Source: SHZL01 sp963784425
GTDB lineage: Bacteria; Pseudomonadota; Gammaproteobacteria; Xanthomonadales; SZUA-36
DNA: 63,803 nt
Assembly: GCA_963784425.1 (NCBI GenBank)
Contig: CAWARM010000009.1
Span: 1 to 63,803 of the forward strand
Direction of reading: 5' to 3'
Each line of letters starts with the position of its first letter. Positions within the stretch are counted from its first letter, which is position 1. Below the pieces are notes generated by a model that saw only the letters and a program-made list of their open reading frames with translations, made no database searches and was not told the origin of the DNA. The position numbers and the translations under genes were made by a program. This document shows, piece after piece, positions 34,372-42,471 of this stretch.

Positions 34372-35760
34372 TCAGTTCTGCGTCGGCGGCAGGATGAACC
34401 GCACGTCAAGAGTCTTGCTAATGGACGGGTCGTCGCTGGCGGTGAGTTGCAATTGCAGGTTTTGCACACCCTGCCCCACCGATCGCGGCAGGTGTATGCG
34501 CACGGGAAACCCGGCAACTTCCTCAGCTTCCAGGCGCAATGGCCGCGCCACTTCAATTTCTGCCGGTGAGCCCGGCGCGGCGGTCAGGCGATATTCACGT
34601 GCGGTCTCGCTCATATTGGTAACTTTCATGGTGTAAACATTTTCCACCGACCCATCTTGCAATACGCGATACAAAGCATTGCGATCCCTGATCAGGTCGG
34701 CACGCAGTGGCGTGCGATGGGTCATCGACCACAGGGTTCCAGTCACGAGTGCCAGCAGCAGGCTGGCATAGATGAGAATGCGCGGCCGCAGAACCCTTGT
34801 GTGCTTGCCTTTCTCTGAATTTCCGGTGGTGTAATGAATCAGTCCCCGCGGATATGCCATTTTGTCCATGACCTGGTCGCAGACATCGATGCAGGCCGCG
34901 CAGGCTATGCACTCTATCTGCAAGCCTTCGCGGATATCAATACCCGTGGGACAAACCTGCACGCACAGGGTGCAATTTATGCAGTCGCCCAGCCCGTGCT
35001 CCGCAGGGATCTGACCTTTGCGCCGGCTGCCGCGCGGTTCGCCGCGGCGGCCATCATACGAGATGATCAGCGTGTCGTTGTCGAACATGGCGCTTTGGAA
35101 ACGGGCATAGGGACACATGTATTTGCACACCTGTTCCCGCAGGAAGCCGGCGTTCCCATAGGTTGCGAAGCCATAAAATATGGCCCAGAAAGTCTCCCAC
35201 GGGCCCAGCGAAAAACTGAGGATGTTCCCGCCCAGCTCCCGGATGGGAGTGAAAAAGCCCACAAAGGTGAATCCGGTCCACATGGAAAAGGTGATCCAGA
35301 GGAATTGCTTGCTGCCCTTGCGCAGAATCTTGGCCTGGTTCCAGGGCGCGGCATCCAGTTTCATGCGCTGTTGCCGGTTGCCCTCAGTCCAACGTTCCAT
35401 CATCAGGAACGCCTCAGTCCAGACCGTTTGCGGGCAGGCGTAGCCACACCACAAACGTCCGGCCAGGGCGGTGAAGAAAAACAGGGATAAGCCGGCCGAC
35501 ACCATCAAGGTCGCAAGATAAATAAAGTCCTGCGGCCAGAACGTCAGGCCCAGGATGTAAAAGCGGCGGGCCGGCAGATCAAACAACACGGCCTGGTGCC
35601 CGCCGATGTTGAACCACGGCAGGAAATAGTACAGGCCCAGCAAAACATACATAGCAAGGTCGCGCACACGACTGAAGCGCCCGTTAACGTGGCGTGGATA
35701 GACCTTTGGCTCCTTCCGGTACATTGAGTTTTGTACCGGCAACGGGGTATTCACCTCCAT
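34372..35760 (-). CDS. ccoG: Cytochrome oxidase accessory protein CcoG (4Fe-4S)
   Basis: The 462-residue membrane protein has the CcoG/RdxA layout: an N-terminal helical part with LWCGYACPQTVWTEAFLMMER, then a double ferredoxin-like [4Fe-4S] domain (CINCTLCVQVCPTGIDI, CIACAACIDVC), another helix, and a C-terminal immunoglobulin-like domain (LTASDDPSISKTLDVRF). CcoG reduces Cu(II) to Cu(I) for cbb3 oxidase biogenesis. Its start overlaps the end of the small membrane protein gene by ten bases. Confidence 0.94.
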   Translation of the reverse strand: MEVNTPLPVQNSMYRKEPKVYPRHVNGRFSRVRDLAMYVLLGLYYFLPWFNIGGHQAVLFDLPARRFYILGLTFWPQDFIYLATLMVSAGLSLFFFTALAGRLWCGYACPQTVWTEAFLMMERWTEGNRQQRMKLDAAPWNQAKILRKGSKQFLWITFSMWTGFTFVGFFTPIRELGGNILSFSLGPWETFWAIFYGFATYGNAGFLREQVCKYMCPYARFQSAMFDNDTLIISYDGRRGEPRGSRRKGQIPAEHGLGDCINCTLCVQVCPTGIDIREGLQIECIACAACIDVCDQVMDKMAYPRGLIHYTTGNSEKGKHTRVLRPRILIYASLLLALVTGTLWSMTHRTPLRADLIRDRNALYRVLQDGSVENVYTMKVTNMSETAREYRLTAAPGSPAEIEVARPLRLEAEEVAGFPVRIHLPRSVGQGVQNLQLQLTASDDPSISKTLDVRFILPPTQN

Positions 35761-36119
35761 TGCTCCGGGTCAATGCCAAGTTCCGGATCTTCAGCAGCCG
35801 CAGGTTCGATATGTGGCGGCGGCTTGCCGCCTTTGCCCCGGAAGTGGCCCTTGCGTGGTCCGGTATGGATCATGAACGCAGTGAGCGCGCTGGCCATGGC
35901 GCCGACACAGAACAGGAAAATGAAACCGAGGCTGTAGGCCAGCTTGCGACCTATTTCCCATGGAAACACCCAGGCATCGCCCAGCGCCTCCGGGTCAAGC
36001 ACGGCAAACAGGGCGAACGCACCAGCGCAGGCCGCAAGGAATCCAACCCAAACCACCAGGCCGATTTCGCGTTTGCGCCGGTTCCAGCGCCCGGGGATTC
36101 CCTGCCTCTCCTTGCTCAT
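35751..36119 (-). CDS. Small two-helix membrane protein in the cco operon, unknown function
   Basis: The 122-residue product has a short basic N-terminus (RRKREIG), two helices (LVVWVGFLAACAGAFALFAV and LAYSLGFIFLFCVGAMASAL), and a glycine/proline-rich cytoplasmic tail (RGKGGKPPPHIEPAAAED). I do not recognise a named family. Its tight position (25 bases after ccoP, overlapping ccoG) implies a role in oxidase assembly or stability. The ATG at 36119 was preferred to upstream in-frame codons, which add an unlikely cysteine-rich stretch. Confidence 0.72.
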   Translation of the reverse strand: MSKERQGIPGRWNRRKREIGLVVWVGFLAACAGAFALFAVLDPEALGDAWVFPWEIGRKLAYSLGFIFLFCVGAMASALTAFMIHTGPRKGHFRGKGGKPPPHIEPAAAEDPELGIDPEQWR

Positions 36120-36144
36120 AGCGCCAGGTTGGATGAACTGGGAA

Positions 36145-37047
36145 TCACTGAGGCCGAGGGGCAGAAAGAGACAGCACGTAGGCTGCCAGCAAGCGCTGCC
36201 TGTCCACATTCAACAGCTCTTTATGAGCTGGCATTTTGCCATTGCGGCCGGCCGTGATGGTTTCCGCAATAATCTCAGGCGTGCCTCCGTACAGCCAGAT
36301 CTCGTCGCTCAGATTGGGTGCGCCCAGCATCTGGTTGCCCTTCCCGTCCGGGCCGTGGCAAGCGGCACAGTAAAGGTCAAATTGCGCTTTCCCCGCGGCA
36401 GCCTGGCCCGGGTCAACAGCTTGCCCTGACAGGGACAACACGTACTGACTGACGTCACGCACGCCTTGTTCACCCAGTGCAGCACCCATGGGCGGCATTA
36501 CACCGCCGCGCCCCATATTGATGCTATTCAGGACCTGGTCATACGCATTGCCATACAGCCAATCGGTATCCGTAAGGTTGGGGAAACCCGCAGCCCCCCG
36601 GCCATCGGAGCCATGGCACATGGCGCAATTGTTGGCAAACAGCCGCCGGCCAATTGCATTGGCTTCAGCGTCGGCCATGAGTACCGCCGGGTCAGCCTCA
36701 CGATAGCGGGCGTAAACCGCTTCCTGTGCGGCATGGACCTGTCCCACTTCCGCGTCGTAACTGCCGATCTCGGTCCAGCCAAACAGGCCGGGAACATTAC
36801 CCAGTCCTGGATACAAAACCATGTACACCAAGGCAAAGACGATGGTGATGTTGAATAAGTGCAACCACCACCTTGGCAAGGGAGCATTCAGTTCGACCAG
36901 GTTTTCATCCCACACGTGGCCGGTCGAGCCTATGTTTTTGCCATCCCTATTGGATATTCCTTTGGTCCAGTGCAGCAACCACCAGCACGCGAGGATGCTG
37001 CCTATGGTCAGGATGATGACAAACCAGTTCCAGAATGAACTCAGCAT
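36145..37047 (-). CDS. ccoP: cbb3-type cytochrome c oxidase subunit III (diheme)
   Basis: The 300-residue protein has two N-terminal helices (FWNWFVIILTIGSILACWWLL and WWLHLFNITIVFALVYMVLYPGL, in parts) and two class I cytochrome c domains with CAMCH (141-145) and CAACH (227-231). Distal methionines lie in MPPMGAAL and GKMPAHK. It hands electrons to CcoO and CcoN. It starts three bases after the ccoQ stop codon. Confidence 0.95.
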   Translation of the reverse strand: MLSSFWNWFVIILTIGSILACWWLLHWTKGISNRDGKNIGSTGHVWDENLVELNAPLPRWWLHLFNITIVFALVYMVLYPGLGNVPGLFGWTEIGSYDAEVGQVHAAQEAVYARYREADPAVLMADAEANAIGRRLFANNCAMCHGSDGRGAAGFPNLTDTDWLYGNAYDQVLNSINMGRGGVMPPMGAALGEQGVRDVSQYVLSLSGQAVDPGQAAAGKAQFDLYCAACHGPDGKGNQMLGAPNLSDEIWLYGGTPEIIAETITAGRNGKMPAHKELLNVDRQRLLAAYVLSLSAPRPQ

Positions 37048-37050
37048 GGG

Positions 37051-37251
37051 TTACTCCCTGGCTCTCAGGTGCTGCCCGCCGCCAGCAGGCGTAACGGCCT
37101 GGTCATCTTCCAGCGGCAACATGCTCGCATCGCGAAATGCGGGTTTGCGCTTACTACTCCAGGCCCAGGCCCAGATTCCCAGGAAACCGATCAGCAAGGC
37201 GATCATGAGAATCGCCCGCACCTGGTTTAAATCCAATTCAGCGGCAGGCAT
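37051..37251 (-). CDS. ccoQ: cbb3-type oxidase small subunit CcoQ
   Basis: The 66-residue protein has one helix (RAILMIALLIGFLGIWAWAW) followed by a basic stretch SSKRKPAFRDAS and an acidic segment PLEDDQA, the classic FixQ/CcoQ pattern. It stabilises the CcoP contact in the oxidase. The ATG at 37251 follows the ccoO stop codon almost directly. Longer frames upstream are just read-through of ccoO sequence. Confidence 0.9.
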   Translation of the reverse strand: MPAAELDLNQVRAILMIALLIGFLGIWAWAWSSKRKPAFRDASMLPLEDDQAVTPAGGGQHLRARE

Positions 37252-37252
37252 G

Positions 37253-37861
37253 TCAGCGACCGCTCCGTGCGTGGCCAAGGCCCTGCAGGTAGGCAACAAG
37301 AGCGTCCATTTCTGATTTGCCCTGCACTGCTTCCGGGGCTGCGGCAATTTCTTCATCAGTGTAGGGATCGCCAAGCCACTGCAGAGCATGCATTTTCTTC
37401 TGGATCAGTTCCGCATCCACCATCTTCTCTTGCAGCCACGGGTAGCCTGGCATATTGGATTCGGGCACTACATCGCGCGGGTTCGTCAGGTGGATCTTGT
37501 GCCATTCGTCACTGTAGCGCCCACCGACGCGGGCGAGATCCGGCCCGGTGCGCTTGGAACCCCATTGAAACGGCCGGTCGTATACGCTTTCGCCGGCCAC
37601 TGAGTAAGCTCCATAACGCTCAGTCTCACTGACAAAGGGGCGGATCATCTGTGAGTGACAGCCGTAGCAACCCTCGCTGATGTAGACATCCCGCCCGGCG
37701 AGTTGCAAAGCAGGATAAGGCGTAATGCCTGGAGTGGGCAGACGGGGTTCGTTGAAAATCAGCGGCAGTATTTCAACCAGGCCGCCAATGCTGATCACGA
37801 TGACTACGAACACCGCCATCCAACCGATGTTCTTCTCGAGCTTCTTGTGCCCCGTACTCAT
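37253..37861 (-). CDS. ccoO: cbb3-type cytochrome c oxidase subunit II (monoheme)
   Basis: The 202-residue subunit has an N-terminal helix (IGWMAVFVVIVISIGGLVEI), a heme c site EGCYGCHSQMIRPF (Cys65, Cys68, His69), and the conserved PFQWGSKRTGPDLARVGGRY and PRDVVPESNMPGYPWL. Met in SNMPGYP is the expected distal ligand. The ATG at 37861 overlaps the ccoN stop codon (ATGA); the frame's extension to 37876 is not needed. Confidence 0.95.
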   Translation of the reverse strand: MSTGHKKLEKNIGWMAVFVVIVISIGGLVEILPLIFNEPRLPTPGITPYPALQLAGRDVYISEGCYGCHSQMIRPFVSETERYGAYSVAGESVYDRPFQWGSKRTGPDLARVGGRYSDEWHKIHLTNPRDVVPESNMPGYPWLQEKMVDAELIQKKMHALQWLGDPYTDEEIAAAPEAVQGKSEMDALVAYLQGLGHARSGR

Positions 37862-39279
37862 CGTGCATCCCCCCACTGTGCCGGTTCGGCAGCCTGGAAT
37901 ACCGGGGGTACTTTATGCGCCATGGTTTTCCATGCATTCCAGGCCATTACGAACATGCCGGTCAGGAACAGGGTTCCACCCAACAGGCGGATCACGTAAT
38001 AGGGCCTGGTCGCAGCGAGGGTTTCGATGAACGTGTAGGTCAGCGTGCCGTCGTCGTTGAACGCCCGCCACATCAGGCCCTGCATCACGCCAGCGATCCA
38101 CATGGAGGAGATGTACAACACGATGCCAATGGTCGCAATCCAGAAATGCACATCCACGGCCTTGACGCTGAACATCACTTTCTCACCCATCAGCCGCGGG
38201 ATCAGGCAGTACAGGGAACCAATGGTCATCATCGCAACCCAACCCAGAGCGCCCGAATGCACATGGCCGATGGTCCAGTCGGTGTAGTGGCTGAGGGCGT
38301 TGATTGTCTTGATGGACATCATGGGCCCTTCGAAGGTCGACATGCCGTAAAAACTCAGCGCAACAATCATGAATTTCAACACCGGGTCGGTGCGCAGCTT
38401 ATGCCAGGCGCCGGACAAGGTCATGATCCCGTTGATCATGCCGCCCCAGCTGGGGGCCAGCAGGATCAAAGAGAACACCATGCCCAGGGACTGGATCCAG
38501 TCGGGCAATGCGGTGTAGTGCAAATGGTGCGGCCCGGCCCACATGTAGATCGCAATCAAGGCCCAGAAATGAACAATAGACAGACGGTAGGAGTAGACCG
38601 GTCCTTCCGCTTGCTTGGGTACAAAGTAATACATCATGGCCAGGAAACCGGCGGTCAGGAAAAAGCCGACTGCGTTGTGCCCGTACCACCATTGCACCAT
38701 GGCGTCCACGGAGCCCGAATAAATGGGATAGGACTTGAACAAGGTCACCGGGATAACCAGGTTGTTGACAATATGCAGTACGGCAATGGTCAGAATGAAG
38801 GCTGCATAAAACCAGTTGGCCACGTAAATATGGCTGACGCGGCGTTTTACGATGGTGCCAAAAAAAACCACTGCATAGGAGACCCATACGACCGCTATCA
38901 GCAGGTCAATAGGCCACTCCAGTTCCGCATATTCCTTGCTTTGGGTAATGCCGAGCGGCAGGGTGATCGCGGCGGAAACGATGACCAGTTGCCAGCCCCA
39001 GAAAACAAACGAAGCCAGTGGCCCGGCAAACAGGCGCGTGTGGCAGGTTCGTTGCACCACGTAAAGGGAAGTTCCGATCAGGGCGCATCCGCCGAATGCG
39101 AAAATAACCGCGTTGGTGTGTAGCGGTCGTAATCGGCTGTACGTCAGCCAGGGAATATCAAAGTTGAGCTGGGGCAACCACAACTGGGCAGCAATCACCA
39201 CGCCCACCAGCATCCCGACGATGCCCCACACAATGGTCATTACAACGAATTGCCGGACTACCTTGTCGTTATAGGTCAT
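37858..39279 (-). CDS. ccoN: cbb3-type cytochrome c oxidase catalytic subunit I
   Basis: The 473-residue protein has twelve helices with the histidines of a heme-copper oxidase: LRPLHTNAVIFAFGG (low-spin heme ligand), YGHNAVGFFLTAGFL (Cu-B), GPHHLHYTALPDW (Cu-B pair) and WTIGHVHSGALGWVAM (heme b3 and low-spin heme). It reduces O2 with high affinity while pumping protons. It begins the ccoNOQP group, 122 bases after the HiPIP gene, with a hairpin in that gap. Its start is preceded by GGAA. Confidence 0.96.
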   Translation of the reverse strand: MTYNDKVVRQFVVMTIVWGIVGMLVGVVIAAQLWLPQLNFDIPWLTYSRLRPLHTNAVIFAFGGCALIGTSLYVVQRTCHTRLFAGPLASFVFWGWQLVIVSAAITLPLGITQSKEYAELEWPIDLLIAVVWVSYAVVFFGTIVKRRVSHIYVANWFYAAFILTIAVLHIVNNLVIPVTLFKSYPIYSGSVDAMVQWWYGHNAVGFFLTAGFLAMMYYFVPKQAEGPVYSYRLSIVHFWALIAIYMWAGPHHLHYTALPDWIQSLGMVFSLILLAPSWGGMINGIMTLSGAWHKLRTDPVLKFMIVALSFYGMSTFEGPMMSIKTINALSHYTDWTIGHVHSGALGWVAMMTIGSLYCLIPRLMGEKVMFSVKAVDVHFWIATIGIVLYISSMWIAGVMQGLMWRAFNDDGTLTYTFIETLAATRPYYVIRLLGGTLFLTGMFVMAWNAWKTMAHKVPPVFQAAEPAQWGDAR

Positions 39280-39293
39280 TTTTGTTCCAAGAG

Positions 39294-39324
39294 AAAAACC
39301 TTACCGGCCTGCAAACACAGGCCG
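39294..39324 (-). terminator. Hairpin with T-run between the HiPIP gene and ccoN
   Basis: On the minus strand CGGCCTG (39324-39318) and CAGGCCG (39311-39305) form a 7-base stem around TGTTTG. TTTTT (39298-39294) comes six bases later, about 15 bases before the ccoN ATG. It could partly terminate transcription coming from fixJ and the HiPIP gene, or act as a leader structure of ccoN. I saw no convincing FNR-type TTGAT-N4-ATCAA box in the gap. Confidence 0.5.
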
Positions 39325-39401
39325 CCATCAGTTCCTTTACCAGGGCGATAAGCCGGTCTTTGTTTGAACTAAGCCAGTTCTTTAATCAAGCCAGCTCTCA
39401 G

Positions 39402-39746
39402 TTAAGACTTAGCTACCCAGGCGTTACACCAACCGTTATGCGAGACCAGCTTGTTCTGGAAGATGCTGCACGGTCCAGATGCGCTGTCCGCATCCCCACC
39501 ATACAAGGCACAGTTATGGCAAAACTGCTTGGCGCCGGCTTCACCTGCGCGCTTCGGGAACTTGGCGGTATCCACTTTGGTGGCATCAGTTTTATAGCCC
39601 ATGGCCTGCGCCAGTGGGTCACTTTCAGCAACTGCATCCTGTGCAACCAGGCTGATGGGAATGGCCGCCAGCGCCAGTATTCCGCCGCCAGCCTGCATTC
39701 CAACTTTAAGGAAACTCCGACGATCCAGCTTTTGATCTTTTTTCAC
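39402..39746 (-). CDS. High-potential iron-sulfur protein (HiPIP) with Tat signal
   Basis: The protein has a twin-arginine signal (KKDQKLDRRSFLKVGMQAGG) and a mature domain of about 75 residues with the four HiPIP cysteines: FCHNC, GPCSIFQ and HNGWCNAW. HiPIPs are periplasmic one-electron carriers that can serve bc1 complexes, oxidases or reaction centres. I place the start at the GTG at 39746 because GGAGG lies five bases ahead and it gives a normal short Tat n-region. An in-frame ATG at 39800 overlaps the upstream stop and is the alternative. Confidence 0.85.
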   Translation of the reverse strand: MKKDQKLDRRSFLKVGMQAGGGILALAAIPISLVAQDAVAESDPLAQAMGYKTDATKVDTAKFPKRAGEAGAKQFCHNCALYGGDADSASGPCSIFQNKLVSHNGWCNAWVAKS

Positions 39747-39792
39747 GACTGCCTCCACTAAGGGTTCAAAAGAATTCATACAGGGGACTGAC

Positions 39793-40191
39793 TCAGTCAT
39801 TGTGCCTGTTTTTGAGTCGATTCAGCAAATCCAGCAAGCGATTATGTGAAAACGGTTTCTCCAGAAAATCCAGAGCGCCTTTCTGCATCAGGTCCACCGC
39901 GGCCTGTGGCGAGACATCGTGCCCGGTAAAGATTACCGGCACGTGCTGATCGCTACAGCTGTGCAAGATTTCAGCCGCGGCACAACCGGGTACGCTGGCT
40001 TCACTGATGACAGCAGTAACCTCCTGTTTCGCAAGCAGTTGATTGAGGCTATCACGCCCCGGCGACGATTCAACCACCCAGCCGAAACCTTGCAACAGTT
40101 TTTTCAAGGCATCAGAAACGTTGCCATCGGGTTCAATCAAAACCAGAACGCCGGGTGGCTGTCCCTCGGCAGTATGTGCTGTTCCCCGCAT
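39793..40191 (-). CDS. Single-domain degenerate response-regulator receiver
   Basis: The 132-residue protein is a receiver domain with no output domain. The acidic pocket reads LIEPDG (Glu20, Asp22). Thr in VIFTGHD and Lys in FLEKPF are kept. The phospho-acceptor aspartate is replaced by Glu64 (VISEASVPG; FixJ has LLDIRMPG), so normal phosphorylation is not expected. The sequence is otherwise close to the FixJ receiver. Following fixL and fixJ, it could act like FixT, a single-domain inhibitor of FixL; that is inference. AGGA precedes the ATG at 40191. Confidence 0.78.
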   Translation of the reverse strand: MRGTAHTAEGQPPGVLVLIEPDGNVSDALKKLLQGFGWVVESSPGRDSLNQLLAKQEVTAVISEASVPGCAAAEILHSCSDQHVPVIFTGHDVSPQAAVDLMQKGALDFLEKPFSHNRLLDLLNRLKNRHND

Positions 40192-40266
40192 TAAACTCAA
40201 TCCTGAGCATGTTGCAAGTCTCATGCGGCAGGATATTCATCTTCCAGCAAAGTGACATCAGGGAAA

Positions 40267-40881
40267 TTACTTAGGCAGCCTTAGCAGCGCTGCCATGCGC
40301 ACAAGATCCGGCAAGGATTCAGCCGCCATTTTTTCCATGACGTGGGCCCGATGAATCTCAACGGTTCGCGGACTGATGTTGAGGGCTTCTGCAATCTTTT
40401 TGTTCGGCAGCCCCTCAACCAGTAGCTTCATGACGTCGCGTTCCCGGGGCGTGCAGGTGCTGCAACGGTGGTTGAGTTCATGGACGTCCTGCAGCGTTTT
40501 CCGCTCACCACGGTAATGCGCGACTGCGGCTTTGACCTTGGCCAGCAATTCACCGTGCTGGAAGGGCTTGGTGAGGAAATCAAAAGCCCCCTGCTTTATT
40601 GCACCAACGGCCAGCGGGATATCACCGTGGCCGGTAATAAAAATAATGGGGTAAGGCGCTTTTTCCCGGATCAGTTTCTGGAACAGTGCAAATCCGTCCG
40701 TTCCAGGCATGCGGATATCCAGCAGCATGCAGACGAAATCCTCATCCTCTTTTCGAGCCAGGAACTGGTCGGCAGAAGCAAAGGCCCGGCAGGAAATTCC
40801 GTCAGCATAGAGCAACAGGTTGAGCGCCTCCCGTATGGCTTCATCGTCATCAATGATGCAGACGCGGTCTTCCTTGCGCAT
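40267..40881 (-). CDS. fixJ: FixJ-type response regulator
   Basis: The 204-residue regulator has a receiver domain with the acidic pocket IIDDDEA, phospho-acceptor Asp55 (LLDIRMPG), FITGHGD and FLTKPF. A LuxR-type helix-turn-helix follows (CTPRERDVMKLLVEGLPNKKIAEALNISPRTVEIHRAHVMEKM, residues about 142-185). This is the layout of FixJ, which activates genes for microaerobic respiration when FixL senses low O2. It starts eight bases past the fixL stop codon. Its likely targets include the cbb3 genes downstream. Confidence 0.92.
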   Translation of the reverse strand: MRKEDRVCIIDDDEAIREALNLLLYADGISCRAFASADQFLARKEDEDFVCMLLDIRMPGTDGFALFQKLIREKAPYPIIFITGHGDIPLAVGAIKQGAFDFLTKPFQHGELLAKVKAAVAHYRGERKTLQDVHELNHRCSTCTPRERDVMKLLVEGLPNKKIAEALNISPRTVEIHRAHVMEKMAAESLPDLVRMAALLRLPK

Positions 40882-40888
40882 GAACCAT

Positions 40889-42010
40889 TTAGCCTATGAA
40901 TGAAAGCGGCAACCTGAGCACAAAGCGAGTGGCTCCCGGTTGTGAAGAAGCGCAAATCAGGGTGCCACCGTGTGCGATGGCAATATTCTTGCAAATGCTG
41001 AGCCCAAGACCCACCCCTTTTGGTTTGCTGGTGTAAAACGGCTCGAACAGGCGCGGCAGGCTTGGTGCGGACACACCGCCGCCATTGTCCTGCACCGAAA
41101 CGTGCAGCTCATCGGCTTCCTGTTCCACGCGTATATCAATTTGCCCATTCTTCTGTCCGCACTCAAGGATTGCATCCAGGCCGTTTTTCACCAGGTTAAC
41201 CAGGATTTGTTGGATCTGGATTTCATCAACATACAGCTCCGGGAGGTCCCCGGCTGCATGAGTACGTATAGCTACATTCATTCTATTTACATCAAAATCA
41301 AATAGTAATAGAACATTCTTAATTATGTTTAACATATTGTGATGGGCTTTTGTCGAGGTCCCGCTCCGTACCAGCAAACGCAATCGGCCCACAACCGCGG
41401 CCGCACGCCGGGACTGCTCGCTGATGCGGGCGCAGATGTCGTGCACGGCGGGATCGACAGTATCCGGTGCTTTTTCAACCAGGTGCCGGGCCGCATCTGC
41501 GTAGGCGGCGATGGCGGTCAGAGGCTGGTTTATTTCGTGCGCAATGCCGGCGGTCAACTCGCCAAGTGTCAACAGGCGGTCAGCGTGAAACAGTTGCTGC
41601 TCGAGGTCTTTGAGTTTTGCCTCGGTTGCATGTTCCTGGCTAAGGTCATGAATGATGCCAACGAAATGCACTTCCCCGTCCCTGCGCGATTCACCCACCG
41701 AAAGGCGCATAGGAAAGACTTCCCCGGACTTGCGCAAACCACGCTCGTCCCTGCCTTTGCCAATAATAGCGGCCTGTCCGGTTTGACGGTAACGACTGAG
41801 ATAAACATCGTGCTGGCTGTGCGCCGGCTCAGGCATGAGCAATTTTACGTTGCGTTGCAGAACTTCTTCAGCAGTGTAACCAAACATCAGCTGTGCGCTA
41901 CGGTTGAAGCGCTGGATTTCGCCTTCCTGGTTGATGATTACAATGGCATCGACCGCAGAATCGAGCAGAGTTTCAAAGAAGCCGGAGTCTTCTTGCGCGG
42001 CAGTCGTCAT
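40889..42010 (-). CDS. fixL: Heme-based oxygen sensor histidine kinase FixL
   Basis: The 373-residue soluble kinase has one PAS domain (about 10-130), a HisKA domain with His158 (LTAGIAHEINQPLTA) and a HATPase domain (GLGLSICKNIAIAHGG). The PAS segment SQHDVYLSRYRQTG aligns with the FixL heme pocket. His67 sits where the heme-binding histidine is and Arg87 where the ligand-switch arginine is, with the same 20-residue spacing as known for Bradyrhizobium FixL (His200, Arg220). It has no membrane helices. The ATG at 42010 overlaps the ygfX stop codon (ATGA), so it is coupled to the sdhE-ygfX genes. Confidence 0.9.
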   Translation of the reverse strand: MTTAAQEDSGFFETLLDSAVDAIVIINQEGEIQRFNRSAQLMFGYTAEEVLQRNVKLLMPEPAHSQHDVYLSRYRQTGQAAIIGKGRDERGLRKSGEVFPMRLSVGESRRDGEVHFVGIIHDLSQEHATEAKLKDLEQQLFHADRLLTLGELTAGIAHEINQPLTAIAAYADAARHLVEKAPDTVDPAVHDICARISEQSRRAAAVVGRLRLLVRSGTSTKAHHNMLNIIKNVLLLFDFDVNRMNVAIRTHAAGDLPELYVDEIQIQQILVNLVKNGLDAILECGQKNGQIDIRVEQEADELHVSVQDNGGGVSAPSLPRLFEPFYTSKPKGVGLGLSICKNIAIAHGGTLICASSQPGATRFVLRLPLSFIG

Positions 42011-42471
42011 GGTCGCGCCCTGCTCAAAGCTGAGTCCGAGGTGCCGGAAACGACAGCGCACGGCGGAAAGCGGTTCCATACCAGCAAGTGGCGATAATCC
42101 CTCGCGGAATTGCGCGAGGCGCAGATCAGAAGATGCGCCGCACGAACAGGCGGCGCACCCGGATTTGCATGAAGGCGCAAAACGGTTGCCCAGCGATTGG
42201 ACCAGCCGTGCCCGTTCCACCTTGCGCGCTGCTGATGGGTGATGGCTGTACCGTCGCGAAAGATCTGCACATGGCTCTGTGCCTCCGCAGAACTCCCGAA
42301 CCAGGGACTCAGCCCGGCCAGCAACAGAAAAGCCAGCACTAACCATGGCCATGCCAGAACTTCCACGTAAGCCAGCACGTTTGTTAATGCAAGCAGCCAC
42401 AGCAGCGTGGCTACCACGCGGTATTGCCGGTCCAGGCCGGTGCGCAGTTCAATGCTGGCTGGCTGTTCCAT
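42007..42471 (-). CDS. ygfX: YgfX (CptA)-like membrane protein
   Basis: The 154-residue product has two adjacent helices (VATLLWLLALTNVLAYVEVLA and WPWLVLAFLLLAGLSPWFG) followed by a soluble beta-rich tail, as in YgfX/CptA. That family usually lies next to sdhE (ygfY/cptB) and affects flavinylation or cell-shape proteins in E. coli. Sequence similarity beyond topology is weak, so the call leans on position: its start overlaps the end of sdhE by 23 bases. The C-terminus overlaps fixL. Confidence 0.7.
   Translation of the reverse strand: MEQPASIELRTGLDRQYRVVATLLWLLALTNVLAYVEVLAWPWLVLAFLLLAGLSPWFGSSAEAQSHVQIFRDGTAITHQQRARWNGHGWSNRWATVLRLHANPGAPPVRAAHLLICASRNSARDYRHLLVWNRFPPCAVVSGTSDSALSRARP

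Noticed and set aside
37915..39123. Plus-strand frame of 402 codons opposite ccoN
   Set aside because: Antisense to the catalytic oxidase subunit and very rich in His, Gln and Gly with no domain; not a gene.
39280..39401. FNR/Anr box upstream of ccoN
   Set aside because: A TTGAT half-site (in TTGATTAAAGAACTG) is present but the second half does not match ATCAA.
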